A stretch of DNA of 64,000 nucleotides, from NCBI RefSeq assembly GCF_000330505.1, contig NW_004443648.1, positions 56,536-120,535 on the forward strand, read 5' to 3'. The stretch is from Entamoeba invadens IP1 (Eukaryota; Evosea; Mastigamoebida; Endamoebidae). Shown here in pieces: positions 1 through 11,244 of this stretch (position 1 is the first letter of the stretch; every line of letters starts with the position of its first letter). Both the position numbers and the translations under genes were made by a program. The notes below the pieces were generated by a model. The model saw nothing but the letters and a program-made list of their open reading frames with translations. It did not search any database and was not told the origin of the DNA.

Positions 1-665
1 TAGAGGATTAAATACTATTGAAGAATAACTTACTAGTTAAAATATTATATATATTAAGTACATTACTTGATTTGTTACAAAATGTTATTTAGTGTCAAAT
101 CATTATTAAATACATCATTGTATATCTTTTATTGCGAAAACAATTTTTTAGTTAATTATCTTTTTAGTATTTGTGGGTGTTTGTTTTTTTCAATAGAAAT
201 AACTAATTAAAATATAATACAATTTACTATTCAATATGTTTTTTTTGAATAAACTGAAGAGTAGTGCCAAAAATGATAAATCAGTTGGCATTTGGCAATT
301 TGTGCTTTGGCTGACAATAAATTTAATTATAATAAAATAGTAAATAATTTAAAAATGAGTAATACACTACTGACAAAAAATTTTTTTAAAAAGTAATTTC
401 AGTCGTGTAAACAATTAAGTGAAATCAGTGTATTTTAAAAGCTTATTATCCCGTTATTTAACCCACAATTATAATATCATCTATTATAAATTGAATCAAA
501 ATATACATCAAACTTTTTTCATTTTTCTTATAAAACCCCGATAGTTTGGCAAATAAATCAGTAAACATTATTTGATATTATGAAATGATGAAAATGAGGA
601 ATAGAAATAAAAGGAAGATGTATAATTTAGATGAGTGACAATCTAGGAACTTAAAAACAGAAATT
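1..665. other. AT-rich intergenic DNA
   Basis: No reading frame, RNA gene or repeat stands out here. The stretch is homopolymer-rich AT DNA upstream of the RhoGAP gene and presumably holds its promoter at the right end. Confidence 0.7.
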
Positions 666-2305
666 ATGTTTGTTTTTTTAGTCGTTTCTAAACATTTCTG
701 AGGTGTAGGAATAAGACAAGTGGCACTGTCGAAGTGTATTATGGGAAGAAATGTGAGATGCGTGAAATTAAAATTGTGACTTCGAAGAGCAACACCCTCT
801 ATCTAATTGAAGCAAGCTCCAAACCACGTTTCCAAATAGATCTTTCCATTGGTATATTCAACTCCAAAGTTAACAAAGGTACTAAAAATATCACCAAAGA
901 AAAGGAGAAACTGTCCTTTGAAATATTTTACGACAAGGTGTACACTTTTGTGTGTCCGTCGCAAAGTGAGTACGATGATTGGATGAGTACCCTCCCCATA
1001 CTTATGAAGGTATATGGGACTTATAAGTATCCCCTTGCTTGTGCAGTGAGTAAGTCTGGGTGGAGATTCCCCCTCCCGATATACAGGGCAATTGAGTATT
1101 TGATGAACACCAAAGGGTATTTGACGGTCGGGATATTTCGAACAAGTGCTTCATACAAAGACACTGGTCGAGTCAGACAAATCTTTGATGGGGATCAAGA
1201 CATCCAAACACCCGAGTTCAAATCATCAGAAATAGCAGCGTCCATTATCAAAGAATATTTAAGAGAACTCCCAAACCCACTTATCCCCTTCAATTTTTAC
1301 AACGATTTTGTTGTTATTGGAAGACTTGGAGGAAAGAACAAAGAAGCTGAAGCTAAGAAATTAGTCGAACGCCTTCCTGAAGTCAATCAAAATACATTGT
1401 GGTACTTGTTGTATCTGTGTAACGAGATTGCACAGAACGCTTCTGAAAATCAGATGAATCCAACCAATATTGGTACTTGCTTGGGGCCAACTGTTTGTCG
1501 AGCTCCTCCACAAGATGCAATGAAAGAAATGGAAAACACCAAATTAGTCATTGATGCCTTTGCAACATTAGTATCATCATACTCCTTCATATTCTCAAAT
1601 ATCGCACAAAACAATGTCCAGCTTGGAGTCACCCCTCCACCATATCCAGCTGTTATCCCACACCCAGCAGCTCCCTACGAAAAGGTGACTGAAGAAATTC
1701 AAAAGGAAGTCCAAGAACGACAGAAGCGACTTGCTGCTGGTAAACCACGGCAATCCGCTATTTTCCACTTCGGTAGAAACCCATTGATGGAGTCGACAGT
1801 CGATGGGGCTGATGTCGTTAGAAAGAAACTCGAAAAAGCAAATGCAGTTGGACAAGTTGCTGAACAACAAAACTCTAAACCAACAACTAACCCACCCCGT
1901 CCATCTTTCCAAGCCCCAAGACCTCCAAAATCACCAGAACTTGTTGACGGCCATAGAAAATCATGGAACGCTAAACCAAAAGAACCGCCAGCTAGTCTGA
2001 TGCATCCACAACAACCAGAACAGGAAATTATCCAAATCCCACTTTTGAGGCAACAAGACTTAGATAAACTTACTAATAAAACAGATGGAGAAAGACCAAC
2101 AGTACCACCACCAAGAAAATCTAAAAAGGATGAAGACAATGAAACTAAAATAGCAGAACAGGAACATAAAATCGAGGAGTTACAACATTTGGTCAAGAAG
2201 CTGTATTCAAGACTCGAAGTTCAAGAACAAACTATCCAATCTCTTGTCGATGGTATTAATGAGTATTACAACAACTATGACAACACTCAGGTCCAAACAC
2301 AATAA
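666..2305 (+). CDS. PH-RhoGAP domain protein, start codon split by an intron
   Basis: This is a predicted GTPase-activating protein for Rho/Rac GTPases, acting at membranes or the actin cortex. The open frame around 734 has no ATG before 758. A 41-nt intron at 668-708 (GTTTGT...TAG) joins AT at 666-667 to G at 709 and gives a start reading MNKTSGTVEVYYGKK, which completes the first strands of a PH domain (about residues 1-85). The total is about 532 residues. The RhoGAP domain spans about 105-290 and has the arginine-finger motif GIFRTSA (Arg near 145), followed by the family's KEYLRELPNPLIP and NPTNIGTCLGPT. A proline-rich stretch (about 305-480) and a C-terminal coiled coil (about 485-525) follow. 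Function follows from the family. The split start is my inference; the alternative is ATG at 758, which would cut the PH domain. Confidence 0.85.
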
Positions 2306-2418
2306 GCTTTTTGTTAGTTTTGTTTCCTTTTTTATTATTCCTTTTTAATTTCTAAATTATCTTAAACAATCTATTTCTTACATGATACCCGATTTATCTA
2401 AGGTTTTAACAGAAAAAA

Positions 2419-3515
2419 TTAAGGCAAAGGAATTGAGTTAAAAAGTTGGAATTTCGTCTTAAACATTTTGTTGGTCATCGAAGCCAACTCGATGGTCTCT
2501 GCTCGATACTTCCCAAACCCTTTCCCACTGTATTTGTTCAATATTTCTTCGGCATTAAAAGTGATTTGTTGTCCATCTTTGAGTTTGTTTGTGTTGTAAA
2601 TAGTTAAGTGAATGTTCAACTCCTCAGGGAACTTGTACAACTTCCCAAAGACCTTTTTAATCTCTTCGACAATCAAATCCATTGCTTCGGGGTTGTTTGG
2701 CTTTGCCTTAACAAACATCACCCGTGCGTTCTTTGACGTCCCGAATATTCCAATACCAGAGAAGTCGAAGATGAGTGGCTGTGATTTGAGAATCTCATAG
2801 ATTCTGTCTGACATCGAGTCTAATAGTTTTTTGGCAACATTCAGTTGGTCTTCTGTTGCAATGTCCAACGTTTGAAGTGTCAGATGAAGAGCTTCTGGTC
2901 GTTGAAGGTATGTTGGGTTCAAATTCTCTGTTTTTACTAAGACTTCCTGGAAGTTCTCGATTTGTTTCAACAAGTCGTGTGACTTAAAGGGGAGGTATAT
3001 GAAATGTGTTTTTCTGACAATGTCGAATGCTTGGATAGTTATGGCTTCAAGTCTCTTCAAAGCCTCCTTCACCAACTTCTCGTCGGTTCCTTCGACTCTG
3101 ACCAAGTCATTATCTTCCTCACTCCCAAATGAAATTCTACATTGACATTCTTCTTTAATAGGTTGGACGTTTTGTCCAGACTTTCCAATGATCTGTGGGT
3201 GAAGACTTGATGGTATTGAAAGATAAACGTGGCAGTCCGTCGTTCTGTTTGTGAACTGTGCCTTTTCGAAGCATTCTATCGATAAGTTGTTGTACAAGTA
3301 TAAGAGTACATTCGACTTCTATTTAATAAACGAAACAAACCCACAGCTTGTCCAGCAAGATCTAAAGGAATCGAAATTTGGCAAGCGGGTTCGTCGTCGA
3401 ATGTGAGAGTGGGTTGTTGTGGTTCGACAGATTGTGATACGTGTTGCTCGACTTTTCTTCTCACACGATATTTTCTTCCTTCAACTTCAAGTATCTCATA
3501 CTCGTCAAGGCTCAT
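2419..3515 (-). CDS. ASCC1-like KH plus 2H phosphoesterase protein
   Basis: Exon 1 is 3341-3515 and exon 2 is 2419-3275. The 65-nt intron 3276-3340 has GTTTGT at its 5' end and TAG at its 3' end, and the join keeps frame, giving 343 residues. A KH RNA-binding domain lies at about 71-135 with IIGKSGQNV (GxxG loop near 89-92). The C-terminal half has the two HxT motifs of the 2H phosphoesterase/AKAP7 fold, HLTL at His189 and HLTI at His281. This order (KH then 2H) is that of ASCC1, a subunit of the ASC-1 complex linked to transcription, alkylation repair and ribosome quality control. It is convergent with the RhoGAP gene, with 113 bp between stops. The architecture is seen in the sequence; the ASCC1 role is by family. 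Confidence 0.85.
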
Positions 3516-3833
3516 TGCGATTTGATTTTAAAATATTGGTTTGGGTTAAATTAAAAAGTATGAATCTTGAGACATATCACAAACACTATGAGGTAAACAG
3601 TTAAATATTGTATTATTACTATTAATTAAAGTTTTAACAAATTATTCAATAACAATTTAAACTGTATCATTTCTATATAATACATTAAATGAGATTTTAT
3701 CTACATAATAATACTAATATTATTTTAATAAAATAAGTCAAATTATGATATAACAATAAAATGAATGTTAATGTCAGATCAGTGGAATTGAAGTCAAAGT
3801 TTGGACTGTAATAAAAAGAAAACTAAATAACAG
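3516..3833. promoter_or_regulatory. Divergent intergenic region between ASCC1-like and eIF2alpha kinase genes
   Basis: This 318-bp AT-rich spacer lies between two divergent start codons and must hold both promoters. I see no distinct repeat or RNA in it. The last 60 bp before the kinase start are slightly richer in G. Confidence 0.5.
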
Positions 3834-6597
3834 ATGGAAGAAGAAACACCCTCATTTTTGAACAAATACTTTGCAGAGATTAAGTTGGTAGGAAGTGGAG
3901 CCTATGGAAAGGTCTACAGTGGTATTAGAAAAGACGATAAGAAGTTTGTATCGACGACAAAAGAATTATTTAACGATGAGGAAGTACGCAATCAAGGTAT
4001 TAATTGTGTCAGGGACAGTCAATATGGAAGACGTGAAAGGAGAAGTCCGCAACTTGGCGAGTATTAACAATAATAAGAATGTGGTGAGGTATTATGACAC
4101 TTGGTTGGAAGAGTTGAGTGGGTCCGAGTATGTAAAATTGCTAACCAAGAAAAATGAAGAGATCGACGATGGAAGCACTTTTTGCGACGAAGACGAGATG
4201 GGTTCTTTCGGTGATTTTGCATGCGACGACTGTGTCGACCCCGACACGGTCGATTGGGGAGACTCCTCTACCAAAGGAGACGAAGAGACGGAGAGTAATT
4301 CCGACTATGAATTTGACAGAACTGGTGACGATGAAGAATCGAGTTGTTGTGACAGTACCACTGACGACTCGAAAAGTTACGACAAAATTTCGAATGGCAT
4401 CGAGGCTTTTAGCAAACGTTCTGGAGATGAGAATCAATATGGCGATTGTAGTGGAATAAGCAGCACCGATGTGATTAAACCCCAATCGAGTAGTAGCAAA
4501 AATGACACAAGCGAAGCTTCAAATTCGGAGATCAATCTCACTACCGTCGAAACTAAAATTGAAGATGGGAATGCTCCAAAGTTTGCTGTTTGTATTCAGA
4601 TGGAGTTTTGTTCTGGTGGTGATCTAAGCCAAATGATTAAGAATCGTGAACTCCACTTCGGGACACAAGAAGGCAAAGCAAAGGTTTTGAATTATTTCCA
4701 ACAAATAGCAAACGGCGTTTCAGTCATTCACAAACAACTGATCACACATGGCGACTTGAAACCGGGCAATATTTTGAGAGAACGTGAAACGATGAAAATT
4801 GGTGACTTTGGATTGGCTCGAGGAGATTCAGATACTAAAAGTACTATACTTGGAACCATTGGATATGCAGCTCCTGAGATATTAACAGGACATTACGACA
4901 ACAAAATCGACGTCTACAGTTTGGGAATCATTCTGTTTGAAATGTGTTTGTCACCAGCAACACGGTCCGAATTCATCTTTGCACTCGACAATTTAAAGAA
5001 CAATAGAAAGGTACCTGGCGTAATAGAGAACCAGTACCAAATGTACAAAGAACTCATTCTCGAGATGACAGAAGAGGACCCAACAAAGCGCCCGACTGTC
5101 GATGAAGTCCTCAGGAGACTCGCTGTGCTTGATGAAGATATGAAGAAAATATCACAGCTTCTTCCTTTTGTGCAACAAAACACAAACCTATGGCCACATC
5201 TCTCTTCAGCAATAGAAACTAAAATTATGGAACAACAAAAAGAAGACAAATTCAACGAATATACTCAATTGGAACATCCAACAACAGACAACACTGAAAA
5301 AGATTTATTATCAATACACCAAGAAATTATGAGAGCTTTCACAGAGATCCACGTTTTACATGGTGCTCAGACGATGTATGTAGACCCATTTATACCTTCT
5401 AATTTACTCAAAGAGAGTGGAATAGAGTATCACGAAATACAAAGTCCACTTCTTGTTGACAGAATGGGCGAATTAAAAGCGCTCCTGAACAATTACAGTG
5501 AGTTAATTAAAGTGGTTCTGAACAAAATACCAAATCCAACAAGTTATATCATTCGAGTACCCGCAGTCCAACTCCATTTCACAAAAGACCCATCTATTGA
5601 ACCTGCACTGGTTTATGTGAACACCACTTCCTCGATAGAACAGCATCAGTTCAACATATTGGAGACTATCACCCTTATTGTTTCTTTTATGACCACTTTT
5701 CTTGACAAAACAAAGCTCCACATCTCACATACAGCAATAAACGAATTCATTCATAACAACAAAGAAATTGAGGAATTTGTGATGAAAAAACCAGTTCAGA
5801 AGTTAAAGGATATTATCAGTTTTGTACAAAGAAGCAAGAACGAGGCATTTTCTTATATTTTACAACTTCTCAATTACCTCAACGAGAATGAAAATATCGT
5901 GTACGACTTATCGATATCTGTGAATTGTGCCGATGGTATTTATTTTGTGTTGAAGAACGACAAAGAGGATGTTGCACTTTCTGGGTGTGAGATGACTCTC
6001 CACAACACAAACTTGAAGACAGTTGGGTATTGGATCAACGTAGTCAGTGTCTGTGACATTTTAGAAGACAAGAAGGTGTTATTTACAAAGAGGAAAGTTC
6101 AAGTGGAAGGTCTCACAAATGGGATGGGAAAGGCGGCGTTCAAAGTGTATTTGGATTACTTTGGGTTCCGTGCCTGTTTTGATCCAAGTGAGGTCGATCA
6201 TGCCAAGTGTTATGTCAAATTGAAAGTTCACAAAGATCTTCCTTACGATTTCTTCAAAAACAGTTTCTGCGACATACCAGTCACCGCAAACATTTACTTC
6301 GACAAAAACATTGTAGGAAAGGTGATCGCAACACTTGGAAAAGCGATCCCTTACATGCAGAAGCAGTATAAAAAGCGATCCGCACCCACTTTTATATTAG
6401 ACGACAAACTCGTGTCTTCCGAAGTCTTTGAAAAGTTGCAAAACTTGATCAGTACAAAGTGGCTGGGACAAACAGTTGTCCAATCCCCAGCTCTCCAAAA
6501 CTTTTCTTTCATTCAAAACGAGTTCCTTGATTTTAAGCGGGCGGTCAAGAAGAAGTTTTTTGTCAAGCGGGGGACTAAGAAAACTCCGTCCGACTAA
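3834..6597 (+). CDS. GCN2-like eIF2alpha kinase with HisRS-like C-terminus
   Basis: The predicted kinase phosphorylates translation initiation factor eIF2alpha during stress. Exon 1 is 3834-3943 and exon 2 is 3981-6597, with a 37-nt intron starting GTTTGT and ending GAG; the product has 908 residues. The N-lobe has the glycine loop VGSGAYGKVYSG and the ATP-binding lysine in YAIK (Lys42). A long acidic Ser/Asp-rich insert splits the two lobes, as in GCN2/PERK/HRI kinases. The C-lobe has HGDLKPGN (Asp295), DFG and APE. From about residue 480 a histidyl-tRNA-synthetase-like region follows (FTEIHVLHGAQ and onward), as in GCN2. No RWD domain is visible at the N-terminus, which starts directly at the kinase. 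GCN2-type activation by uncharged tRNA is inferred from this layout. Confidence 0.87.
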
Positions 6598-6640
6598 TTG
6601 TTCTATTTGAATATTCTTTCTATTATTTATATTTTATTAT

Positions 6641-6681
6641 AAACTATAATAAACTGCAATGCATATGGTTTATTATAGTTT
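6641..6681. terminator. Hairpin between convergent gene ends
   Basis: A perfect 14-bp inverted repeat (6641-6654 AAACTATAATAAAC and 6668-6681) with a 13-nt loop lies between the convergent stops at 6597 and 6772. It reads equally on both strands, so it could mark 3' ends of both transcripts. Its role as a terminator or processing signal is inferred. Confidence 0.4.
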
Positions 6682-6771
6682 ACTATTGTATAAGAGTGAA
6701 GTATTTGGTACTACTAAAAAACCAATAAAAAACTAATAACAAATCATAAAAATGTAGAACACAAAATGACT

Positions 6772-8211
6772 TCAAATTGACTGAAGGACTGTCTGGAGTG
6801 CGTTAAACTGTGACATGGAATCGTCGAACCTCCCGAAAAGCTCATTAATACCACTCACCAATTTTGTTGCTTCGTCGAGAGATTGGTTGATTTGTTCGTA
6901 CTCTTTCATATATGATGATAATATATCGAAGTAACACTGTTCGATCTCGGGCACTTCCAACTGAACATTAAGAAGTCTGTCTTCCTCACTACGCTCGTCA
7001 AGACTCAAACTTGAGTTAAGGGATTCGACGGATTGGTGGAGTCCTTCTCCAAACTCCTCTTTACTCTTTTTCACGTATTCTGCTGCTTTTGCCTTTTCGT
7101 TTTCTTTGTAAGCAACCAACTTTTTAGTGAATTCCGCTTTTTTCTGTTCTTCATACGCCAAGTTGAGTGTTCGGTCTGAGATAGGGAGGAGTGGTAACAT
7201 AATACTTTCATCTCTTTGAAGTTGTAGTTCGTACATGCCCGAGACGCTTTCGCCAGAGACGACAAGCATAAGACTGTCTTCGTTTAAAGAGAATGAATAT
7301 GCAAGTGTCAACTTTCCGTTGGGGTATTCTTCTTCGGCGACAGTTGTTTTCCATTTATATAACATCGTTTTGTCTTGGAATCCGCACGCAACCAATAATG
7401 TATTTTCAAAGCATCCACAACACAATGATTTCACGGGTTTTGTAAGAGCCTTCCTTGCTATTTCATTCAGTCCCGTCTCGTTGACTTCGCCAAAGATGAC
7501 TGCGTTTTTCGTTATAATCGCCAAATTATCCTTCGCGTTTTGGTTCCCAAAGACGACGCTCCCAGCCGTGATTTTCACGGGAACCTCTTTGCTGACGACC
7601 TTCAATTCTGCTGTGTCTGACACGATGAATACGCCCTCAGTATTTCCGATGTATTCGACTTTACTTGATGCTACACAGACAAATCGTTTTTGAAGGAACC
7701 TGAGGGATGTCTTAAGGGATTCCTTTGGTTTTTGATTTGTTGTGCCTTTTGTTTTGTCTTCTTTGATCTTGTTGGATGCGGTGTACTCAGTCTCGCTCTC
7801 GAGTAAATTCTCCTTCCTCAAAACATTTGGTGTTGTTTCAAAAGCGAAGAGGAATGAATAGTTGTACAATAACAAGCATCGTAACACGCCGTTAACAATT
7901 GAAACGGAAAAGTCCTGAACGTTGTCGACAAGTGTCGAGAGCACATAAATCGTTGTGTTTTCAAGGACGTTATCTTTCAGAAGAAGTCGATTAATAGTGA
8001 TCGAATTTGAAAAGACCATCACAACGTAGTTCAAATGAAACGGGACGTTCAAGGGGTACATCTGTAGAATCCGACGCGGTAATTGCAAAAAATATTTATT
8101 CCCATCAAAATGATATATCAGGGTCCGCTCGGAAAACGTCACATAACCCTGCATCAGCGGAAAAACCCTTGCAGCTCTTGGGACATACAGTGGAATCGGT
8201 GTGTTTGGCAT
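6772..8211 (-). CDS. Predicted beta-propeller protein with C-terminal coiled coil
   Basis: The 479-residue protein starts at an ATG and has no recognisable catalytic motif. Residues 1 to about 340 have the alternating short hydrophobic strands expected of a degenerate beta-propeller. The last 150 residues are charged and helical, with heptad-like spacing (about 350-390 and 425-479). A propeller followed by a coiled coil is the layout of Nup88/Nup82 nucleoporins, but I see no diagnostic motif, so that is only a suggestion. It is divergent from a large propeller/solenoid gene at 8421, sharing a 209-bp promoter region. Confidence 0.75.
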   Translation of the reverse strand: MPNTPIPLYVPRAARVFPLMQGYVTFSERTLIYHFDGNKYFLQLPRRILQMYPLNVPFHLNYVVMVFSNSITINRLLLKDNVLENTTIYVLSTLVDNVQDFSVSIVNGVLRCLLLYNYSFLFAFETTPNVLRKENLLESETEYTASNKIKEDKTKGTTNQKPKESLKTSLRFLQKRFVCVASSKVEYIGNTEGVFIVSDTAELKVVSKEVPVKITAGSVVFGNQNAKDNLAIITKNAVIFGEVNETGLNEIARKALTKPVKSLCCGCFENTLLVACGFQDKTMLYKWKTTVAEEEYPNGKLTLAYSFSLNEDSLMLVVSGESVSGMYELQLQRDESIMLPLLPISDRTLNLAYEEQKKAEFTKKLVAYKENEKAKAAEYVKKSKEEFGEGLHQSVESLNSSLSLDERSEEDRLLNVQLEVPEIEQCYFDILSSYMKEYEQINQSLDEATKLVSGINELFGRFDDSMSQFNALQTVLQSI

Positions 8212-8285
8212 ATCGTTTTATACAAAAGTGCTTTATTATCAAGATCCAATAACATTTCCGTTAAAATGTTATTCATGAGGGTTTG

Positions 8286-8328
8286 AAAAAGTGAAAAAAT
8301 TCACAAAGAAAAAAGTTTTTCACTTTTT
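8286..8328. promoter_or_regulatory. Inverted repeat in a divergent promoter
   Basis: Two perfect 13-nt arms, AAAAAGTGAAAAA (8286-8298) and its complement (8316-8328), flank a 17-nt spacer. The site lies between the divergent starts at 8211 and 8421. The region 8294-8302 also contains AAAAATTCA, which resembles the Entamoeba initiator element. A symmetric binding site acting on both genes is inferred. Confidence 0.45.
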
Positions 8329-8420
8329 GGAGGTGGTCCGATATGAAATATCTTAAGTGGGTCTTTTAATATCTCTTTTCTATAAAATTCTATTCGAACA
8401 AGAACTTAAAAAGTCATAAA

Positions 8421-11030
8421 ATGAACGACAAAGACAAAGTGACTTACTACCCCGTTGACCACCAAATAGAAAAGTACCCCGTTTCAAACATTTCTGGTTT
8501 CTGTAACAATGGAGACGAATACTATACTGTCGATAAAGATTCTATTCAAGTGTATTCGAAAGACTCACGAGTACAAATCAACCAATTTACAATTCAAGGT
8601 GACATCATGGCTATAAAAGCAGTGGACAACCCTCTCAAAAGTTGTTTAATCGTTGTGCAGAAAGACGCGTTTGTTTTAGTCAATTTACCAAATGGCGAGA
8701 TGGAGACATACATATGCGAAGGTATTGACCAGGTTTTTACTGACATTTTCATCCCACAAAACCAAGAGTTTTTCTACTTCGTCGTCTCCACAAAACCATT
8801 TTCTTTGAAATTGATGAGAATTTCAATTTTCCCAAAGAGCTCCACATTTATTGAAAATAAATTGAACGTTTTTGAGATGGAATCGCACAACGATTTGGTC
8901 TCTTCAACTGATATCTCATACCCAACATTTACTAACAAACCCGCTTTTGTCGATGCACATTCAAGACCATATATCGAGGTCTCTGATTCAGGAAGAAAGC
9001 CATACCCCAACGTGTTTTATTTGGATGACTTTGTACCCACGGTGGTCGTATTGAAGTTTGCGAAAGACCAACTGTTTGTCACCGTCGGAGGGAATGATTC
9101 GGTCTTTTTTGGGTACCAAGTCTACAACCCAATTCTCATGTTCTCCATGAAAATCCCAAGTGAGAGACATGGCGCAGTCCAGAAAATATTCTTTGACTTC
9201 GAGTCGCAAGTAAAATTTGTCAATGTTGTTGTCTACGGTAATGACACAACTGAAATATTCTTCTTTTCAATGAACGACAGCTATGAAATAGGATATGTTA
9301 ACTTGCAGATTTTCGATAAATTCAGACTGTTGGCTGCAAATTCACATGTCACAATTAAGGAAACACTCACGTCTTTACTTCTTTTCGATAAAACAAATGC
9401 CGAAGTGAGACAGTACGTTTTTGATTCACATGGAGAGATCATAAGCGACAGCAACACACTCATAAAAATGACTTTACCAATCAACTGCATTGACCAGAAG
9501 GAAGGTACAAAAGAGAGTGAGATGTACTTGCGCTACATTGGAGATGTTGGAGGTGTTATAACGCCCAACTATGTGAACATAGTGAGTGCTGGTGAGTGGA
9601 TCAATGTTATGGCAACGTCTTATCAGTTTGAAAGATTTGTTCAATGTGTCAAGCTGCTTCCCGTGTTGATACTTGGAAAGGCCAATGATCAAATTGTGTT
9701 GTTTTACAAGGAAGCGTGCCAGTTTGGTTTTAACTTGCCACGAATGAATGATCAACAACTTTTTGTCTCGACAGCTCTTGAGATGCTGATTGATACAAAT
9801 AACATCGACCTCTTTGTTAATGAATTTGAAAACACAACCGATGTTGAAAGCATCATTTCGGAAACCATCTATGATTACTTTACTAATTATCACAAAACTC
9901 TGACTGAATTTTTCGAGAGTGACATAATGAAGAATAAATTGGTCAACCAAACCATGTTGGAGGAAATTGAAGAAAAGTTGGCTGTTGTGAAAACAGTGAT
10001 GATGAGACTTAATGCGGAAAGCGACGTACTTGAGATGCTTGATAACAATTTGTACTGCGTCAGATATTTCACGCCATTAACCGAGTACTTGCCAGCCCTT
10101 TTGGAGAAAGAAGTCATCCAATGTGATGGCTCTCTTATTACTCCGATGATCGACTTGGTGATGCCTGGGCACTCATACCCAGTAAGCATTGAATTGGTTA
10201 TGGTACATTTGTTCTCACATAAGATCTACCCACCACTTGAATTATACTTGCACTATTTGTTCATAGTACACGGACTTGAGAATTATAGAAACAAAATTCC
10301 GGGGTTTAGTGATCTTCCAGAGATCGCTGAAATAGCGTATTTGCTTGTAGCGTTTGATTCTGGGAACTACAACTTCTTCTTTGAAAAGACTGGGAAGAAC
10401 ACAAATATTCGAATGGCACTTGTTACGGACATTATCCCAGTGATGTACAAATATTACACCACACACCTGTTCAACGCACCATCGAAGTACACCGATTATT
10501 TCATTAATTTTGCAGACGACACGGAAACTTTGAAGCTTGACTTGAAGTACTTGGTTGTGCGTAACAAATGCAAACAAGCGATTGGAACTGCTGCGGAGTT
10601 TTTGAGCCGATTCAACGCGACACAACAAGAAATACGAGAAAATATGCAATACGCTTTTGACGTTGCTGTCGAAGAAGCGAAGATCGCGGAAATGATGCAA
10701 GTGGTCTATAACACAACACTTGAGCACCAATTCATGACAACGTGTTTGAAAAGCCGCAAAGAGGTCATTCTCGAATTGTTGATGTTCTTTATCAATATCA
10801 ATGATATTTTCTCAGCGACTTTGTTATTTGTCCACATCAACACGACACTTTTCAAAGAACAAGAAGACCTCAAAACGCTTCACGAGATATTCCAAGAATT
10901 TGTTGACCGTTTACAATTCAATGATACGCAAAGAATCAAGGTACTTGCACTAGATAAACAACAACTCGACGTGTTCATCAACTCCGAGAAAGATGTCGAT
11001 TTAGGGGAGATCATTTCCTCTAAATATTGA
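8421..11030 (+). CDS. Beta-propeller/alpha-solenoid protein, possible Nup155-like nucleoporin
   Basis: The 869-residue protein has an N-terminal half rich in beta strands (about 1-370) and a C-terminal half that is almost entirely helical (about 390-869). This two-part layout is shared by scaffold nucleoporins (Nup155/Nup133) and by vesicle coat and HOPS/CORVET subunits. The N-terminal segment EYYTVDKDSIQVY resembles the 'TIDN-LYLW' strand of the Nup155/Nup170 family, which is my reason for that tentative name. No RING or zinc finger is present at the C-terminus, which argues against Vps8, Vps11, Vps18 and Vps41. The gene is intronless and starts at ATG 8421 after AAATAAA-like DNA. Identity is uncertain; the fold prediction is firmer. 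Confidence 0.75.
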   Translation: MNDKDKVTYYPVDHQIEKYPVSNISGFCNNGDEYYTVDKDSIQVYSKDSRVQINQFTIQGDIMAIKAVDNPLKSCLIVVQKDAFVLVNLPNGEMETYICEGIDQVFTDIFIPQNQEFFYFVVSTKPFSLKLMRISIFPKSSTFIENKLNVFEMESHNDLVSSTDISYPTFTNKPAFVDAHSRPYIEVSDSGRKPYPNVFYLDDFVPTVVVLKFAKDQLFVTVGGNDSVFFGYQVYNPILMFSMKIPSERHGAVQKIFFDFESQVKFVNVVVYGNDTTEIFFFSMNDSYEIGYVNLQIFDKFRLLAANSHVTIKETLTSLLLFDKTNAEVRQYVFDSHGEIISDSNTLIKMTLPINCIDQKEGTKESEMYLRYIGDVGGVITPNYVNIVSAGEWINVMATSYQFERFVQCVKLLPVLILGKANDQIVLFYKEACQFGFNLPRMNDQQLFVSTALEMLIDTNNIDLFVNEFENTTDVESIISETIYDYFTNYHKTLTEFFESDIMKNKLVNQTMLEEIEEKLAVVKTVMMRLNAESDVLEMLDNNLYCVRYFTPLTEYLPALLEKEVIQCDGSLITPMIDLVMPGHSYPVSIELVMVHLFSHKIYPPLELYLHYLFIVHGLENYRNKIPGFSDLPEIAEIAYLLVAFDSGNYNFFFEKTGKNTNIRMALVTDIIPVMYKYYTTHLFNAPSKYTDYFINFADDTETLKLDLKYLVVRNKCKQAIGTAAEFLSRFNATQQEIRENMQYAFDVAVEEAKIAEMMQVVYNTTLEHQFMTTCLKSRKEVILELLMFFININDIFSATLLFVHINTTLFKEQEDLKTLHEIFQEFVDRLQFNDTQRIKVLALDKQQLDVFINSEKDVDLGEIISSKY

Positions 11031-11244
11031 TTGAATTGCTTTTTCTTGTTTGGTTGCATCGAAGGACGAATTAGTAATTTTTAGTCCAAATAACTACCAA
11101 TTTCTTTGGAAACTATACACGTAGTAAAATAGTAATAAAACAACTATAACATATAGTATAACGAATTGTTTGTAAAAAGGGAAGAATACCTCAAAACACC
11201 CCAAGAAAAGATAAAACTGCGATTTTTACTATTTGAATAGAACC

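Noticed and set aside
9474..9950. Open frame of 158 codons opposite the Nup155-like gene
   Set aside because: Antisense to a well-supported gene; no domain, and codon use does not fit.
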